Shown here: piece after piece, positions 1-13,270 of the stretch | Layout of the letters: every line of letters begins with the position of its first letter | Numbering within the stretch: position 1 is the stretch's first letter | Position numbers and translations under genes: made by a program | NCBI RefSeq assembly: GCF_905220415.1 | Contig: NC_059542.1 | Span: 3,596,001 to 3,660,000 of the forward strand | DNA length: 64,000 nt | Direction: 5' to 3' | From: Colias croceus | Lineage: Eukaryota > Arthropoda > Insecta > Lepidoptera > Pieridae | Notes under the pieces: generated by a model | What the model was told of the DNA's origin: nothing | Database searches by the model: none | Seen by the model: the letters and a program-made list of their open reading frames with translations, nothing else

Positions 1-1429
1 TCTCACATATACCTACCTACCTACCTAGTAAATTAAAATACTGTGTGAATATATTTGATCTAGCTATGATTAGATACATTTTAAATGATTGCCTGAACCT
101 GAAGCTGTAATTCCTGTTTATTTTTATAAGTTCTACAAAATAAAAAAACAATAAAAAACAAATCAATAAAATTATCATTTTTGTTTAATTACGTAAACAT
201 ATTCATTTCCAATAAATTATAATTTTTACTGGACAATTTATGCATTTATAGGTCTAGGTATGAATTCATTATTTTATTTTTCCTATAAGTACTTTAAGAT
301 TATTAATTATCTGATAGGTAATATATTTACATTGTAAGTACCTTTTTTGTTTTTATTATTTCCAATAATTAATGATCGTTATTTTATATTTAGCTTGCTC
401 TAGCTACCTTGTAGGTTGATAAAAAGTAAAAACATATAAATTTTAATTTTTAATAATTTTTTTGATAAATATTATAAACAACACCCATAGTGTTAAACAC
501 ACTGGGTGGTTATCTATGATGTATTTAATTAATCTATTTAAATTTTAAAAATAAATTTAAGCATTTTAAAATTCAATGTGAAATATTCAAAATGATAGGT
601 ATGAGTAGTCACATGTACCTATCTATAGGTAACTTTATATGTAGGTATTATGTACGGAATTAAACTGACTATTAAGATATCAAATAATTTCAATAATTTA
701 TTTATATAGAAAATAAATTAGCTTTTATGTGAGTAACATTAATATGAATATTCTGTTTGTTTACATGCTACCGTTAAAGTGCCGTCGGATAGAGATATTT
801 ACCACAATTTGCAATGTAAAATCATTTTATGATCATTTTCATTAATAATAATGATGTTTTTTTTATGATATTTATATAATTAAAATATTTTTTTATTACT
901 TTACCCGGTATGGTGTTGTATTTAGTAGTATTTAGTATTCATATAAGAAAATATGTCTAATAGAGCAATAAATGTATGTAGCTCTACCTTAGATTTATTG
1001 CTTGTTTCGACTCTACTTTTATTGTAATATTCATTTACATATTATTGATTATCATTTAATATAAATTACAAAATTTTTACTGCTCTACTTTGACCACTTT
1101 TAATAAACTTTGTATCAATTTATTAAGTGGGTAGAGATTTTATTTTTCTTGTCAATCTCTACCAGCTCTAGATAGTATAATCTAATCTAAATACCGTTTG
1201 TATTGAATTCTATAAATACTATAATACATACCTAAAATGTCCCTATCAGCTGGGTATCACTTAATTGTCGATCACTATCACTAATCACAAATAACGCTGG
1301 CCTGATAAACAACACTGAAATGCGCTCCATTCCGTCCGCAGGTTCATTTTCATACAATATCACAGGTCACTAGTGTAAATTAATTTAGGAATGAGATGTG
1401 AACGATGTTTTGGATGATATTTAGTCCAT
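1..1429. other. AT-rich intergenic DNA
   Basis: No convincing coding frame is visible. The sequence is very AT-rich, starts with a short (TACC)n microsatellite near positions 11-30, and carries scattered TAGGTA/TACCTA words typical of the whole left half of the window. Nothing else is recognisable. Confidence 0.6.
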
Positions 1430-1745
1430 ATTGCGCAGGCGTGCCGTTATTCGAGTGAGCGCGATACGCGAAGCGGCATCGATGGGACGCAACCCGACAC
1501 TAAACCAGTCGTATGATTTTTTGTTGTGAGCGCGAGTCGGAGTCGCTCGGAGCGAGTCGGCGGCGGCGAGCGACGCTTGAGCGCAGCCGCTCAGGATTGG
1601 CTGCGGCTCACAGGCGGCCGGCGAAGGCGGGCCGATGGGAGTGTACACTTTTAAATTTTCTTTTTCTCTTTTTGGGCGGGAGATTGTCGCTGTGTGCGCA
1701 GCGTCAGTCGCTTTCGCGCTTTGATGGATGGCGGGAGTGCGATGG
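1430..1745. promoter_or_regulatory. CpG-rich island, candidate promoter or 5' exon
   Basis: About 300 bases of strongly GC- and CpG-rich sequence stand out in AT-rich surroundings. Runs of gagcgcgagtcgg-type repeats are followed by ATTGG at about 1596 (a reversed CCAAT box) and GGCGGGAG at about 1675. Short ORFs overlap on both strands here but neither shows protein-like composition or splice signals, so I do not call a CDS. It may be the promoter or non-coding first exon of a gene whose body lies outside the window. Confidence 0.4.
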
Positions 1746-2917
1746 CGTTTTTTGCATTTCACATATTATTTGACTCTACAATTGCAATTTGTTGAGATTG
1801 ATCGCCCATAATTCACTAATGTTATAATTGTGTAATTAATGTTGTACGAATGTATGTTTTCAAATGTTTACACTTCACCTGGCTTTACTTTTATAGAACT
1901 TTCATGTTGTTTTTAACTTGTTGTTCTATACAAATAAATTTCATTTCATTTCATTATACTTACGTCATAATATAAATAAATAAACTTCAATCGAAATGTA
2001 TTAAATCATATAGAACGTTATATTAATTGAAATTGTATTGCATTACACAAATATATATCTATTTATTAGCTCTACAATATATTTTATGTATCTCAACTCT
2101 AGGTACATAATATGTATCTAGTAAATACCTACTTAACGGGTTAAAATAAGAAAGTTATAATCCAATAATTGTCTATACAGATAATTATTGGATAAGCTTT
2201 AAATAGGTACCTAAGTCATATTAGGTATAAAATTTTTATTGTAGATTTACCTAATGGTTCTATCTATAATTATATTTCAATAGAAATATTTTAATATGCT
2301 TTTTTTATGTTATTGAATAAATTTAAGTATAATTTTATTTCGTACCTATAGATAAGATAGGCTATTATTGCAAAAATACCGAAATTTAAAAGTAGATATC
2401 CTATATTATTTAACAATTAATTTATTAGATAGGTATGTTATGTAGAGATATTTTATTTGTTTTAAAAATAAAGGGTATTTGATGTTATTTTTGTAAGTGG
2501 GGTTTTAATTTAATAGGTATGTTTTTCTATAAACGTTCTTTAGAATTAGGTAGTTACGTACCTAAAGTATAAAAGCATGTAATTTAAAACTTAAATATAC
2601 CTACCTAGATAATAAAATATAATTTTAATACCTATGCTACCAATTTGAATAAATCTCATGTTTATCTATCCCAGAATTTTAATTTCGTGTCGGGAAAAAT
2701 ATCTACCTACCTAGGTATATTTATGTACCTAGTTAAAATCTTTATTTCATTAAAAAAAAGGGTGAATTATCTGACCTTAAATACATATATATACATATTA
2801 GTTACGTAGCTATAATACCAAACTTAATTTATGTTGATTTTGATAATTTTAATAAGGTAAGTAGTTTTATCTAGCTATTTACCTACTCTATAGAGATATC
2901 TAAAATTAATATAGAGT
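1746..2917. other. AT-rich intergenic DNA
   Basis: No gene seen. It contains a small imperfect hairpin around 2160-2195 (arms of the ATCCAATAATT type) and many TAGGTA/TACCTA words. No transposon family was recognised. Confidence 0.55.
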
Positions 2918-3037
2918 AAGATCCCAGAGCCGTGAGCTCCACATACATTCAGATATTAAAAAGTACACTAGCGACTACTGTGAACCTAAACTTATATGCT
3001 TTAGAAAATAAGTTGTGTCTTACGGCTCTGGGATCTT
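2918..3037. mobile_element. Short fold-back (MITE-like) element
   Basis: A 120-bp segment whose ends are near-perfect inverted repeats: AAGATCCCAGAGCCGT at 2918 is matched by its complement ending at 3037. The interior is unique-looking and non-coding. This is the structure of a very small miniature inverted-repeat element; the superfamily cannot be assigned from this copy. Confidence 0.55.
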
Positions 3038-3935
3038 GGACTAATAGGTATTTAAGAAAATGACGCAACATAGATAGGTACCTATAGAATTTGTTCAAAG
3101 TAAAAAATTCAAAAGTTAATTTACAATAAGTGTAGGATGTGTAAGGATAGGTAAAATACTGTCATAATACCTATGTAGGTATATTATAAATAAATAAATA
3201 AATAAATCATTTATTGCATAAAAACATGGTACATACAAAGATATTAAGATCAGAATTAAGGAACATTCATGTTTTTACTATAACTACATAGCATACAATA
3301 ATTATTATTACCTAATTGACAAAATGAATGAAAATGATTAGATATTTATAGTAAAAATACGAGTCAGTACGAGTATTGCGTCTTCTATTAAATTATTTTT
3401 AAGTATTGTTTTAAATTAATATAAAATACACCAATAAATTTACTTGACTCGACTAGCACTTTGCAGAGGTTATTTTATCAAAGCTCTACTTTTTTAACTC
3501 TGCCTATAAAACCTATCGAGCTCATGTGTTATTCAATAAGTTGCCTCTATAGGTAGATATATACCTAAGGAATTTATCTTGTTAAATGTAGATAATTTTT
3601 TTATTTTGGTACCTATCTAAATTGACTCAGTTCCAAAGTAAAATTAGATAGGTACTCTACATAATATTTATGTTTGATTCATTTTATTATAGATCATCAA
3701 AGCTTGCGATCCGATAATTATAGAAAATATTTACAATCGAAAGTTTTAGCCGGCAATACGAGCGCAATTTTTCTACATCTGCGAATGGCAGCGGCCCGCG
3801 GCGGCGACTATCACGGATCACCTACCATCAAGTGAATCTCCGCTAGTCTGCGCTATTGCTTGGATTTTTTTTAAATATTTTTACACAAATTATACGTTTC
3901 ATAAGAAACTGCTCGTTTTTATTGTACCTACATAA
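3038..3935. other. Intergenic DNA with A/T-repeat tail and a GC patch
   Basis: No gene seen. An (AATA)n stretch at about 3185-3210 is followed by a segment (CATTTATTGCATAAAAAC and onward to about 3250) that resembles the segment at 13.6 kb, so both are probably remnants of one retroelement 3' end. A GC-rich patch with GCGGCCCGCGGCGGCG lies at about 3790-3810. Confidence 0.45.
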
Positions 3936-4108
3936 TCTTCTTATATATAAAAATGAATCGCAAAATGTGTTGGTAAGCGCATAACTCGAGAACGGGTGGA
4001 CCGATTTCGATAATTCTTTTTTTATTATATTCCTTGAAGTACGAGGATGGTTCTTATGTAGAGAAAAGGTAAATATGTACCACGGGCGAAGCCGGGGCGG
4101 ACCGCTAT
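3936..4108 (+). mobile_element. Lepidopteran dispersed repeat remnant
   Basis: A segment running from a TATATATAAAAATGAATCGC start through 'ctcgagaacgggtggaccgatttcgataattc' type sequence to an end reading 'gggcgaagccggggcgg'. I recognise this layout as a very common non-autonomous repeat of Lepidoptera (Helitron- or SINE-like class; not decided here). It is about 170 bp and non-coding. Boundaries are approximate. Confidence 0.55.
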
Positions 4109-6060
4109 TTTTATACTTATACATATTAACACGAGACACAAGAAAAGTTATACCAATACGCGACAATACCTATTGACTTAATCCAGTTATAATCAACTAT
4201 ATTCTTCTTTATATGCCCAGTAGTACTTTAATAAGATCATAGGGATTTAAATTGACTAACTAGGTACACTTTAAATTTCCTCTATGTTACGGATGTTAAC
4301 CACATTATCTACATAAAGAACATTAGCGCAAACCAAATTCAGTGTGTTCACTCAAACAAAACTAAATAGGTATTTTCCAATCCCCCAAACACCCACACGT
4401 TTTCTAAGCGGGCAGCCAGTCTGAATAACATTTAACCCCTTTGAAATGTAAAAGCATTACTGAATGAAAAAACAGTACTTATGTACCCCGCGACGCTGAT
4501 AAACCATCTCTGTACAAAGCACACAAAGATACAATGCCTCTGAAAGGGTTCAAGAACGCACTTTTAAATTAACATCTCTGAATACCAAAACAGCAAAACA
4601 GTCTATTCAAACACACGCCACTCTCGACCCTCATGCGCTTGACAATAAAATCAGAACACGTCATAATTGCCTACGTGCGACGAGGCACATATAAAATAGC
4701 ACTGAGCGATGCTTATGCTTAACGTAGGGCCGTTTACATTTTTCCTTTTCATATCATTGTCTCTGGTCGACAGCGCTTGCAACCGTCACGTTCCAATTTT
4801 GAAAAGTGTCGGAACAAAATGGTCGCTGCTTTGTGTCGTGCCCTCGCTCATGCTTCGAGTTTGGTAATTTACCAGATGCTAGCTCGCTTTGAAGTTCCGA
4901 CTGCAGGAAATGTATCTGACATCTAACTGGATTTAACACGAATCTTGTTTGAAATAAAAACACAAGTATGTAGTAAGAAACGGGGGCCTTACGAGGATGA
5001 TTCGTAATTATTCATCCGGAATATCGACGTCAAAAGTATTACCAAAGTAACAAGAAAGTCATAGATACAACCTCCCAAACCAAATTGGAACATCACTGCG
5101 CCGTGTTTACAACTCCACAAAAAAACACACAACAAAGGAGCCGAATTTAAATTCCGATCGAACTTTGACACATGTCTGCCACCATAAACAATGGAAATTC
5201 AAATCATCATCGCGTTCGACAGCCGCCGACCTAATGCGATTGTGGCGTGCGCGCTGTACTCTATGGTTCTTCAGCTATAAATGGGAGCCTTTTCTTTCGC
5301 TTTTTCTTCACAAAATCGTACCGAGATCGGCTGATAAACTCTCGTCTCGTGTGAGATAGTCTCAATATCCACAGATGGCCTTGCTCTCGAGTAATCTCTG
5401 CGCTTGGCGTAGATATTTTTGTCATTTTTTGTTGTAGTTCCTTTGAAAACGTTTTGTTGTCTAATAGGGACATTATTTTGACGGAGATCAGGCCGTTGTA
5501 ATAATGTAAACACTGATTGAGTACTGATAAGTAAGACAATCGGAATGACGTGAATGTGATGCTTTTTGCTGTGGTCTAAATCCGTAGTTTTAGAAATACG
5601 GCTTAGGACGCTAAGCCTGCAGCTGCATATCCAGTTATAAGTCTTAATGCAAAGGTCAAATTCAAAAATATTACCTTTTCAATATTTTTGCTTAATTTTA
5701 TAGTATGTATAGATAACATGCAAAAACGAAGAACGAGAAACATTATTAAATGAAAAACATTAATCCCCAGACATGTTTTGTTTAGTATGTCTAAGAATGT
5801 TCTAAGTTTGTTTGAACGTTGCTATCAAATTGCTACCTACTAGGATCATCTTTTTAAAATCTATAAACTTAAAAACTTAATATTATTGTACTATATATAT
5901 GTAGCTACGAACTACTTCTAAGTAAAGGGTACGCTCCCTTAACTCATAAGATGTTAACATGAGCGAGAACGCGACCAGAAAACCTCCTCGGTCTAGTCCG
6001 ACTAAGAACACAATCTCGCCAGCAATCCCTTATCTTGCAACTTAGAAAACAAAACATCGC
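4109..6060. other. Intergenic DNA, no gene seen
   Basis: Mixed-composition DNA between about 4300 and 5600 is less AT-rich than its flanks and has several short overlapping frames on both strands, none with domain-like sequence or plausible splicing. It could be conserved non-coding sequence; comparison with a related moth is needed to tell. Confidence 0.4.
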
Positions 6061-6310
6061 AAGCCGGCAATAAGCATAAAACAAAATCGTTTCGACCCCA
6101 CACACGCCGTCGCTGGAACACTTGGAAAAATCCCTATGGATTTTCCGCGGGAGGGGAGGCGCGCGGGACGGACGGGGGAAGGAACGTAAAAGAGAAAAGC
6201 TGCGAGTTTTTATCTCGGCGCCATAAATTTTATTCGTAGCGTGATTTAGTGCGCAGATTGCCCCCCGCTACCCGCGCCCCGCGCCTACGCCTCGCCCGGG
6301 TAAGGCTGCT
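6061..6310. promoter_or_regulatory. GC-rich island, candidate regulatory element
   Basis: A G-rich stretch (gggaggggaggcgcgcgggacgg type, about 6148-6175) is followed by GGCGCCATAAATTTTATT at about 6218 and a C-rich stretch (ccccgctacccgcgccccgcg type) to about 6300. The ATAAATTTTAT core resembles homeodomain-type sites. This looks like a regulatory element rather than a coding exon because all frames are short. Confidence 0.35.
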
Positions 6311-8114
6311 AGTCATTGTCAAAATTATTGCACCCCTATCTACTGAAGCTTTAAATATATGTCCCCGACACGCTGCCTGTTACCCGTTCTCGTGCTGAAT
6401 ACGACGCTTTGATGTCAATTTTATAAGTCGTAGTTTAGCGAAATCGCCCACTCGAACACGTAGTGCCGAGATAGCATCTCGATGACAGAAAGTCTCGAAT
6501 GCCAAACAGAGATTCGTACTAATTTTAATTACGCAAGCGAAACATTTGAAGCGAACGATCATTGTATTTTACATTGTTACGCAAACTTCTTTTCTCCTAA
6601 CAAAACTTCCACTTGATATATTTTCAATACTTTCACTAAGAAAACAGAAGGCTCGAGCCGAGCAGATAGGGATTAATGCAATACCGGGCCAATGGCGCCA
6701 TCTCTAAAAGTACTGCGAAAAAAAACTTTCTTTTCAACACTAATCCTCCATTATTTTTGCTTTAAGAGTGATTCTTAAGTTATTTGTCAATACCGAGCCA
6801 CAAAGGCGCCCAAATACCCTGACTATTGGTGAGGCTTAATACACGCCTCATAATAGTTGAACAATTCAGAAACTTGTTAAAATCATAATGCGCTTTTGTG
6901 TGCCTCTTGACAGTTTACTTGTGATTTTTTGCTCGCATACGTACGTTTCATATTGCTAGTGCGCTTGAAAATGACGCGTTCGTTTTTTCACGATTTCTGG
7001 TGAATCCTCGATCGCTATCGCCGCGTATTTTATGTAAACACGACAAATTTTGTGGCGAGGACGCGGAATGTATCAGCAGATGCGCTGGCGTTATTTTTAT
7101 TGTCTATGGCAATTCAAAGGTTCGCATTTGATCCGGGCTCTCACTACACTGTGTCTTATCTCAGATCTGGTTTTATGAAACCCTAAATTTACGACTGCGG
7201 TCGAGGGGTAGGGCTGGTTTAAGCCGACTCTCGATGTCGGTACTAGAAACACTTTTCACCACAATTCATGACTAAGCACGCTCTGCAAAAAATAAGTGTT
7301 ATATTCTCATATGAATATTATTTGATCGACGCGCTGATACGATGTTTTTCTAAGGTAGAGACGAACGAGCGAATACGCCGTTTATATTCACATGTAATAG
7401 CACATCTACCCACTCTCGCTGTAATAAAATAAGTAGATACGGATTGTCTTTGAAAATAATTTAATGATATTTAATATTAAATGTTTGGACGCCGTAAAAT
7501 TACTAGGTATACTTTTATAAATAAAACATTTAGAAATAAATGCAAAGAACAACAGACAAATAACGAAATTAAGATTCACTTAAAATTTTATACATCATAT
7601 TCCGACAAACGATAGCCTTGATAAAACTCACTAATTAGTAATCAGATTTCTTTAATTGCTAGAATAACTAGACCCCCGCCCAGGTTAGACCAGATACAGG
7701 CAGATCCTCAATAAATTACGAGAATAAATCCCGGGAAAGAAAAATTGCCCTCTGGAGCACATAATTCTTGCCTTGTCACAAACCCTCCTTATCTACGGCC
7801 AATACCGGATTACAATGCGATTTTTATTTTATGCTGTATTCGCTTTTGTATTCAGCTATGTGCTTTATTCGTACCTACTTGCATGGCTATTATAATACGG
7901 AAGAGTGTAGTATGTATACCTATAGCTGGTATTGTACGCCTTAGGTATAAGTCTTAGAATACTTAGATATCATGCTAAAATGAAAAGGTTTCGGTATCAA
8001 GTCTTGTCTATACATGGTACATAACTTTATCTTTCGACAGCTGTATCTATCTATCCCCTTTTTTAAATGTCTATTTGTCTTTATCAATATCAATCCTAAT
8101 TCCTATCCAGTATC
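6311..8114. other. Intergenic DNA with an island at about 6960-7230
   Basis: No coding gene seen. Between about 6960 and 7230 the sequence is CpG-richer (cgatcgctatcgccgcg, gtggcgaggacgcgg) with a TTTTTATTGTCTATGGC stretch, and may be a conserved non-coding element. The rest is AT-rich without recognisable features. Confidence 0.35.
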
Positions 8115-8323
8115 CTACTAATATTATAAATGCGAAAGTTTGTGAGGATGACGTGTGTGTGTTTGTTACTCTTTCACGCAAATACTACTGAACCGATTAC
8201 AATGAAATTTAGCACACATATAGAGGGTAAGTTGGATTAACATATAGAATAAGTTTTATCCCGGAAATTCCACGGGAACGGGAACTATGCGGGTTTTCCT
8301 TTGAAAACGCGGGCGAAGCCGTA
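8115..8323 (+). mobile_element. Helitron/SINE-like dispersed repeat, plus copy
   Basis: A segment from 'ctaatattataaatgcgaaag' through 'actactgaaccgattacaatg' to 'aaacgcgggcgaagccg'. This is a widespread lepidopteran repeat, probably a non-autonomous Helitron of the Lep1 kind (family attribution from memory). The same family occurs in opposite orientation at 30,026-30,237. Non-coding. Confidence 0.6.
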
Positions 8324-11300
8324 TCGAACAGTACTTAGGTATACGTATTTTCTAAAAATCCTCTATGCAATGAAACCTTCACCTCTTTTCACTTCCAAAA
8401 AATTATGTACCTTTATGTGTCCATATTATAATTAATCTCAATTCTTCTTAGCATATTTTAACAACATAACTACCTATTTGAAATACCCAAAGAAAGGTAG
8501 AGTTTACGATATGGTCTTAAAACGGGTAATAATTCCATAATAGGTTAAAAAGTAGATTATTCTATCCTTTCTTTGTAAATCACACGCATGCTTTTCTAAA
8601 CATTTCAAATCCAAAATAATAACTTACTCATTTATATTATACCTCAATACGTATACAATTTGTGTTAATAGCAGTTCAAAGTAAAAGTTAATATTTTACA
8701 TGTTTCGTAACAATATCGTCTAATGGACAATGACAAATGTATCTCTTTGTTGCCAATATTGAGATGTCATTGCCCGACAATTCGATAGATTCACGGGAAT
8801 TTTACAAAAAAAAAGATATTTGAGAGAAATATTTTGACAAGATAATGAATAGGCAGGTATGGGGCTGTGACAAGCTAATGATCTTTTAATATTTGAGGAA
8901 CATGCTGAAGCAGATTAATAGGTAATTTAAGATTAAAGAGTTTAGGAAATTACTTAGGAATTGCGAAAAGATAGACCAAACGTTTATTAAGAATTTGTTC
9001 CTTTATTTTTATTAACTTTTGATCGTATTTCTAACATAAAAAAATAATTATAAAAAATATGTGTTTATAGACATATTATCCGACATCGCTCTACATTTTT
9101 TGTACCTATGTGTGTATAAAAAAACATAGAGTCAACATACGAGTCTCATTAGGTAATGAATGAGACTCGTAATTTCGATAATTTATAGATTTTTGGTACA
9201 ACTTCGGCATATTGGGTATATTTCTGAATTGATAATGCATTTATAACGTATAAAATATTGATTCTCAAATAAACGAAAGTTTTTTAAAAATTAAAATTAA
9301 ATTTCAATGAAGATATTTAGTAATTTCACTACTTAACGATAAAAATCTGTAGATATAACAATATTGAAAATTCTGGTCTATTACTTACATAGAAATCGTA
9401 ACTACATTTTGATTCTTACTACAATCTAGTAAAGTATTATATTATTTGTGACAATATATTATGACAATAACTTCGCGTCAATATTATAACAATACTAACG
9501 CCCATATACCTATAATAACTTTTACGCAGTTACCATTAATTGCATAACAAATGCGGTGACGTTGTATTGTATTAATATTTATTGGTATCTTTTGTTAACC
9601 ACGGTGGCAACACACAAGTAACTGGCAGCACTGAGTGGACAATAGTATTATTTATTTTGTTGGGAATTATTTGCCTGTCGTTAGCAAATTTGTTGGCCAC
9701 AGATTTTTTGTGTAGCATGTTTTCAAATAACAGATATATCAAGTGGTTCTTGTATGGATTTCTGGAGAACTGAAATTTTATCGTAGGCCATCAAAGAGAG
9801 GGCCAACTTATATTCTACGTAGGTATACATTAAAAATTCTCTTGGTCTCAAAATTATTCTGTAAATAAAACTTAAAATAGTTGTTAACCTACAGAACAGA
9901 ATACACTTATTTAAATTATGTAGCCAGTTAATTCAAAATGAGTAATTACAAAATTGTACAATTACTGATCTCTTTAAAGTATGAACCCAAAACAAATCTT
10001 TAGCATAACATAACACAATATTTCTTGCCACTTATACTTGATCCATATAAAATCGTAAGGGATTATGTGAAAGGCGTAATCTCTATTATTTATTTACGTA
10101 AAACATTTCACTCCAATAGTATAACAAACGAAAGTACCTGCATACAGATCTTAAGCCACTGACATACACAAAAACTTCACATTTATGCCCTTTATTTCGC
10201 GTCTGTTTGATGTCTTTGTCTAGATTTCGCACAAAGGCGATGCTCTCTGCTAAATTTACAGAACAAAGAAATAAAGCTACCAACATTACATATTCAATAT
10301 ATTTTTTCTGGTGTTCATCTCATCTGCATTTATCCTTTGTCATGAATTGTTTAAACTTCACGCCTGACTTTATGTTTGTACATAATAAAAACGATACTTA
10401 AACATAAAGAAACGCTTTGATTTTTTAAGGGAATTCCTTGATAAAATTCTTTCATTTGATGTTCGTATTTAAAGCTCAAGACTTGAATCAAATATATTTT
10501 CATAACAAGCTTTGATTTTTCCAAAATAGACTAAAACTATTTTAAGCAGTTAATTGAATATGCAATTCTTTCGCAAAGAATCCAAAAAAAAAACTCTTTC
10601 TTCCGCAAACAAAAGGTAAGCTAATAAATCAATAAGCTTTCGGACAAACGACTGAACAATTTCTACAAAAAATGAGCGTCGGAACCGCACAGCGGCCTAC
10701 CCCATTGCATGCTCTATTAAAATTCGACACGACTCGTCCATGTTACCAAACACGCCGATATTATATCAAAACAACGACACATTTATTGCAATACGAGATA
10801 ATTTAACGATGTGAACGCGCCGCTTCAACGATAATTCGGTCAAAGTTTAATTCGTTGACAAAGATTACGACACATTCTAATCGTTGGGGCGTGTTGTCGA
10901 AATCGCAATTTCAATTTTATGTTCGGCTGAATTGTGCGAACGTTCGCCTTTAGCGATTATTTAGCAGTTAACTTAATGAAGAAAAGTTATAAAAAGCCTA
11001 TAAAAATGTCCCGTACAGCGTTGGGCTGCTTCGCAAATGTTTCTGTTTATGTCTAGTAGCTCTATGATCAGACATAAAATTAAATGGTGCTCCCTATTTT
11101 TCTGCACTATTTTCATAGTTCTTTCCTACTTCCATATATTCATTTTAATCACTTAAGTACTCTTTCCACAATATTCCTTACAGTTACGTAATTTATTTTT
11201 GTATTTTAGCATAACTAACATTTAGAAAAGATTGCTGTGGCTTTTCAGGATCAGAACCATTATCTGAGTAAAATTATTGCATTATTTCTTAGAAGTTACT

Positions 11301-11788
11301 CTACTTGAAATCAACTCAGATAGGATGATTATGAAGAACTCTTATCCTTTATGTTTTTCCAGATACATTTCAAACTCAATCTTTCTCATATTTCCACGTA
11401 AACGCATTCGTAACGCACCAGTTAAATGACTTTTACTGCCGGAGGGTCGATCAGTAACGGCAAATCATTAATGCTATATTGTGTGGATGTGTACGCAAAT
11501 TTGATCCCTTAATAGCCCTGGTATAAGCGTAACCATGTTATAATAAGCCTGAGAATATAGTCTGGTATTTAATAGCTATCTGTGTTAGACGTCGATGGTA
11601 CAGCTGTATTAAAAAGCTTAGTATCGAGGCTTTTTGATATTAATACTTTTTTGATTACCTCTTACTACATCTACTAGCAAGTCAATCACAACTTGTTAAA
11701 CAAGAACGGATGAAAGAATTTTAATGGTTTAGTTTTGTCTCCGATAATACCTACCTAACTTTAAAACTTAAAACAAGTGATAACTGCG
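8324..11788. other. AT-rich intergenic DNA with one GC-richer block
   Basis: No convincing gene. It contains a perfect 13-bp-arm hairpin at 9138-9171. A short hydrophobic frame near 9582-9773 has no ATG start and no splice context, so it is not called. At 10,660-10,985 the DNA is CpG-richer (cgttggggcgtgttgtcg, cgaacgttcgcc) and resembles a conserved non-coding element. Confidence 0.4.
9138..9171. repeat. Perfect short hairpin
   Basis: TACGAGTCTCATT at 9138-9150 is matched exactly by its reverse complement at 9159-9171 across an 8-base loop. It lies in otherwise featureless AT-rich DNA. Confidence 0.7.
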
Positions 11789-12045
11789 TTAAAAACAACC
11801 GACTTCAAACTTGCACTTGCAACATTTACAAATACAGACAAAAATGCTCATAAAATAAAAACTACTGGGCCTATCCAAATAAAAATTTTATGGGACCAAT
11901 TCGACACCATCCCGCATCGAACAAAAAAAGAATCACGTAAATCGGTTCAGAAATCTCGGAGTAATCAGTGTACATAGATAAAAATAAAAAAAACATACCG
12001 GCCGAATTGATAACCTCCTCCTTTTTTTGAAGTCGGTTAAAAAAG
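11789..12045. mobile_element. MITE with CCGACTTCAAA inverted repeats
   Basis: A ~257-bp element. Its left end reads AAAAACAACCGACTTCAAA and its right end TTTTTTGAAGTCGGTTAAAAA, so the termini are imperfect inverted repeats. The interior includes 'ataccggccgaattgataacctcctcc'. I recognise this as a very common non-autonomous lepidopteran element. The short frames inside it are not genes. Confidence 0.65.
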
Positions 12046-12351
12046 ACGTCTACTACGGGGCTTGGTAATAATAAACGCATGTACCTAAAAAAGTGTATCA
12101 AGAAATATTTTCAAATATATAGAAAGGCATAAAAAATTAAGGTGCAATACATAAAGTATTTGCATTTGTCGTTTTTACTGTCATTTGTATCGCCAGTAAA
12201 GTGAAAGATAATGTCTACAGAAAATGGGCCGCCGCATTTCATAACTTTTCAGTATTTTGTAAATCGATTTTCTTCACTTAAAATCTCTTATTTTATGTGT
12301 AAGTAGGTAGTAAGTATGGCTTTTTTTTATTATCTACAGTAATATTGAAAA

Positions 12352-12543
12352 AAAAGGTTTAATTATGTGTTTGTTTGTTTAAAATGAATAGGCTCTGAAA
12401 ATATTGGACTGGTTTGAAAAATTCTTTCACTGACCGAAAGCTAATGTAGTTTTCGGTCAGTCAGTGAATTCCTGAAATCCTGTGTAATTTAATTGGTTTT
12501 ATTTAATTATTTTTATACCCGGACAGAGCTGGGATAAATAGCT
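12352..12543 (+). mobile_element. Dispersed repeat remnant, plus copy
   Basis: Starts with a TTTGTTTGTTT tract, then 'gaataggctctgaaaatattggactgg' and 'gaaaaattctttcactgaccgaaag', and ends 'acccggacagagctgggataaatagct'. The same family occurs in reverse orientation at 30.4-31.3 kb and is split by an insertion at 32.7-33.8 kb. Near 12,427-12,468 the copy contains an inverted repeat (TCACTGACCGAAAG and its complement). Confidence 0.6.
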
Positions 12544-13270
12544 TGTATTATATACAGTGTTATGTGTTACATACCTATATGTCGAGTTATAATTTTATAT
12601 CTATTATAGAAAACTGAATCCGCCTCACTCTATCTTCACGTATTAGTTATTACCAAAAAGAGTCTCTGTTGTGTTTTTAATTTTTTCTACTTCTAAATAT
12701 TATAATTCCAATATTAAACTACATCAGTTATAATGTAGGTACTTGAAGTAATTTACGATGTATGAATGTTCTACGAGTTTTAATAAAAATTATATCATTT
12801 ATAAAAATTCTCATATAGGAAGGCATATCGTTGAGGTGTGATGATTAGGATGATATACGGTTTTCCTTGTATTTTATGATGATTTTAATTAACTACATTT
12901 AAGCCATATTTTCATCATAAAATTATAACATCTCATAAATAATAATAAAATACATAAAAATGTTTAAAAATTTTATCCAAATATCCGTTCACCTTAGCCT
13001 TAATATTATAGATATTTAATTTTGAATAATTATAAGATAACTTCGTAAACATGTCGAAATCTCGTTAAAATAAAATGTCACCTAAATAATTAAAATGCGA
13101 TCTAATCGAGAGATATGAAACATTTGCTAAAAACGTCATCATTTTAGTTCAATCTTATCTAGATGGTGCTTTTAAAAAATTTCATTCGTCAAAAAATTTA
13201 GTATAATACCTTGAAATTCAATGGAGTTAGAATGCTTTTAGTGTAATTCAATGCATCGATAAACGGTTGG
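12544..13270. other. AT-rich intergenic DNA
   Basis: Nothing recognisable; AT-rich with no frame of interest. Confidence 0.5.

Noticed and set aside
1421..1773. Overlapping frames of 113 and 86 codons on opposite strands
   Set aside because: Both follow from CpG-rich sequence lacking stop codons; neither has protein-like composition.
9582..9773. 63-codon hydrophobic frame
   Set aside because: No ATG start, AT-rich composition naturally gives hydrophobic codons, no neighbouring exons.
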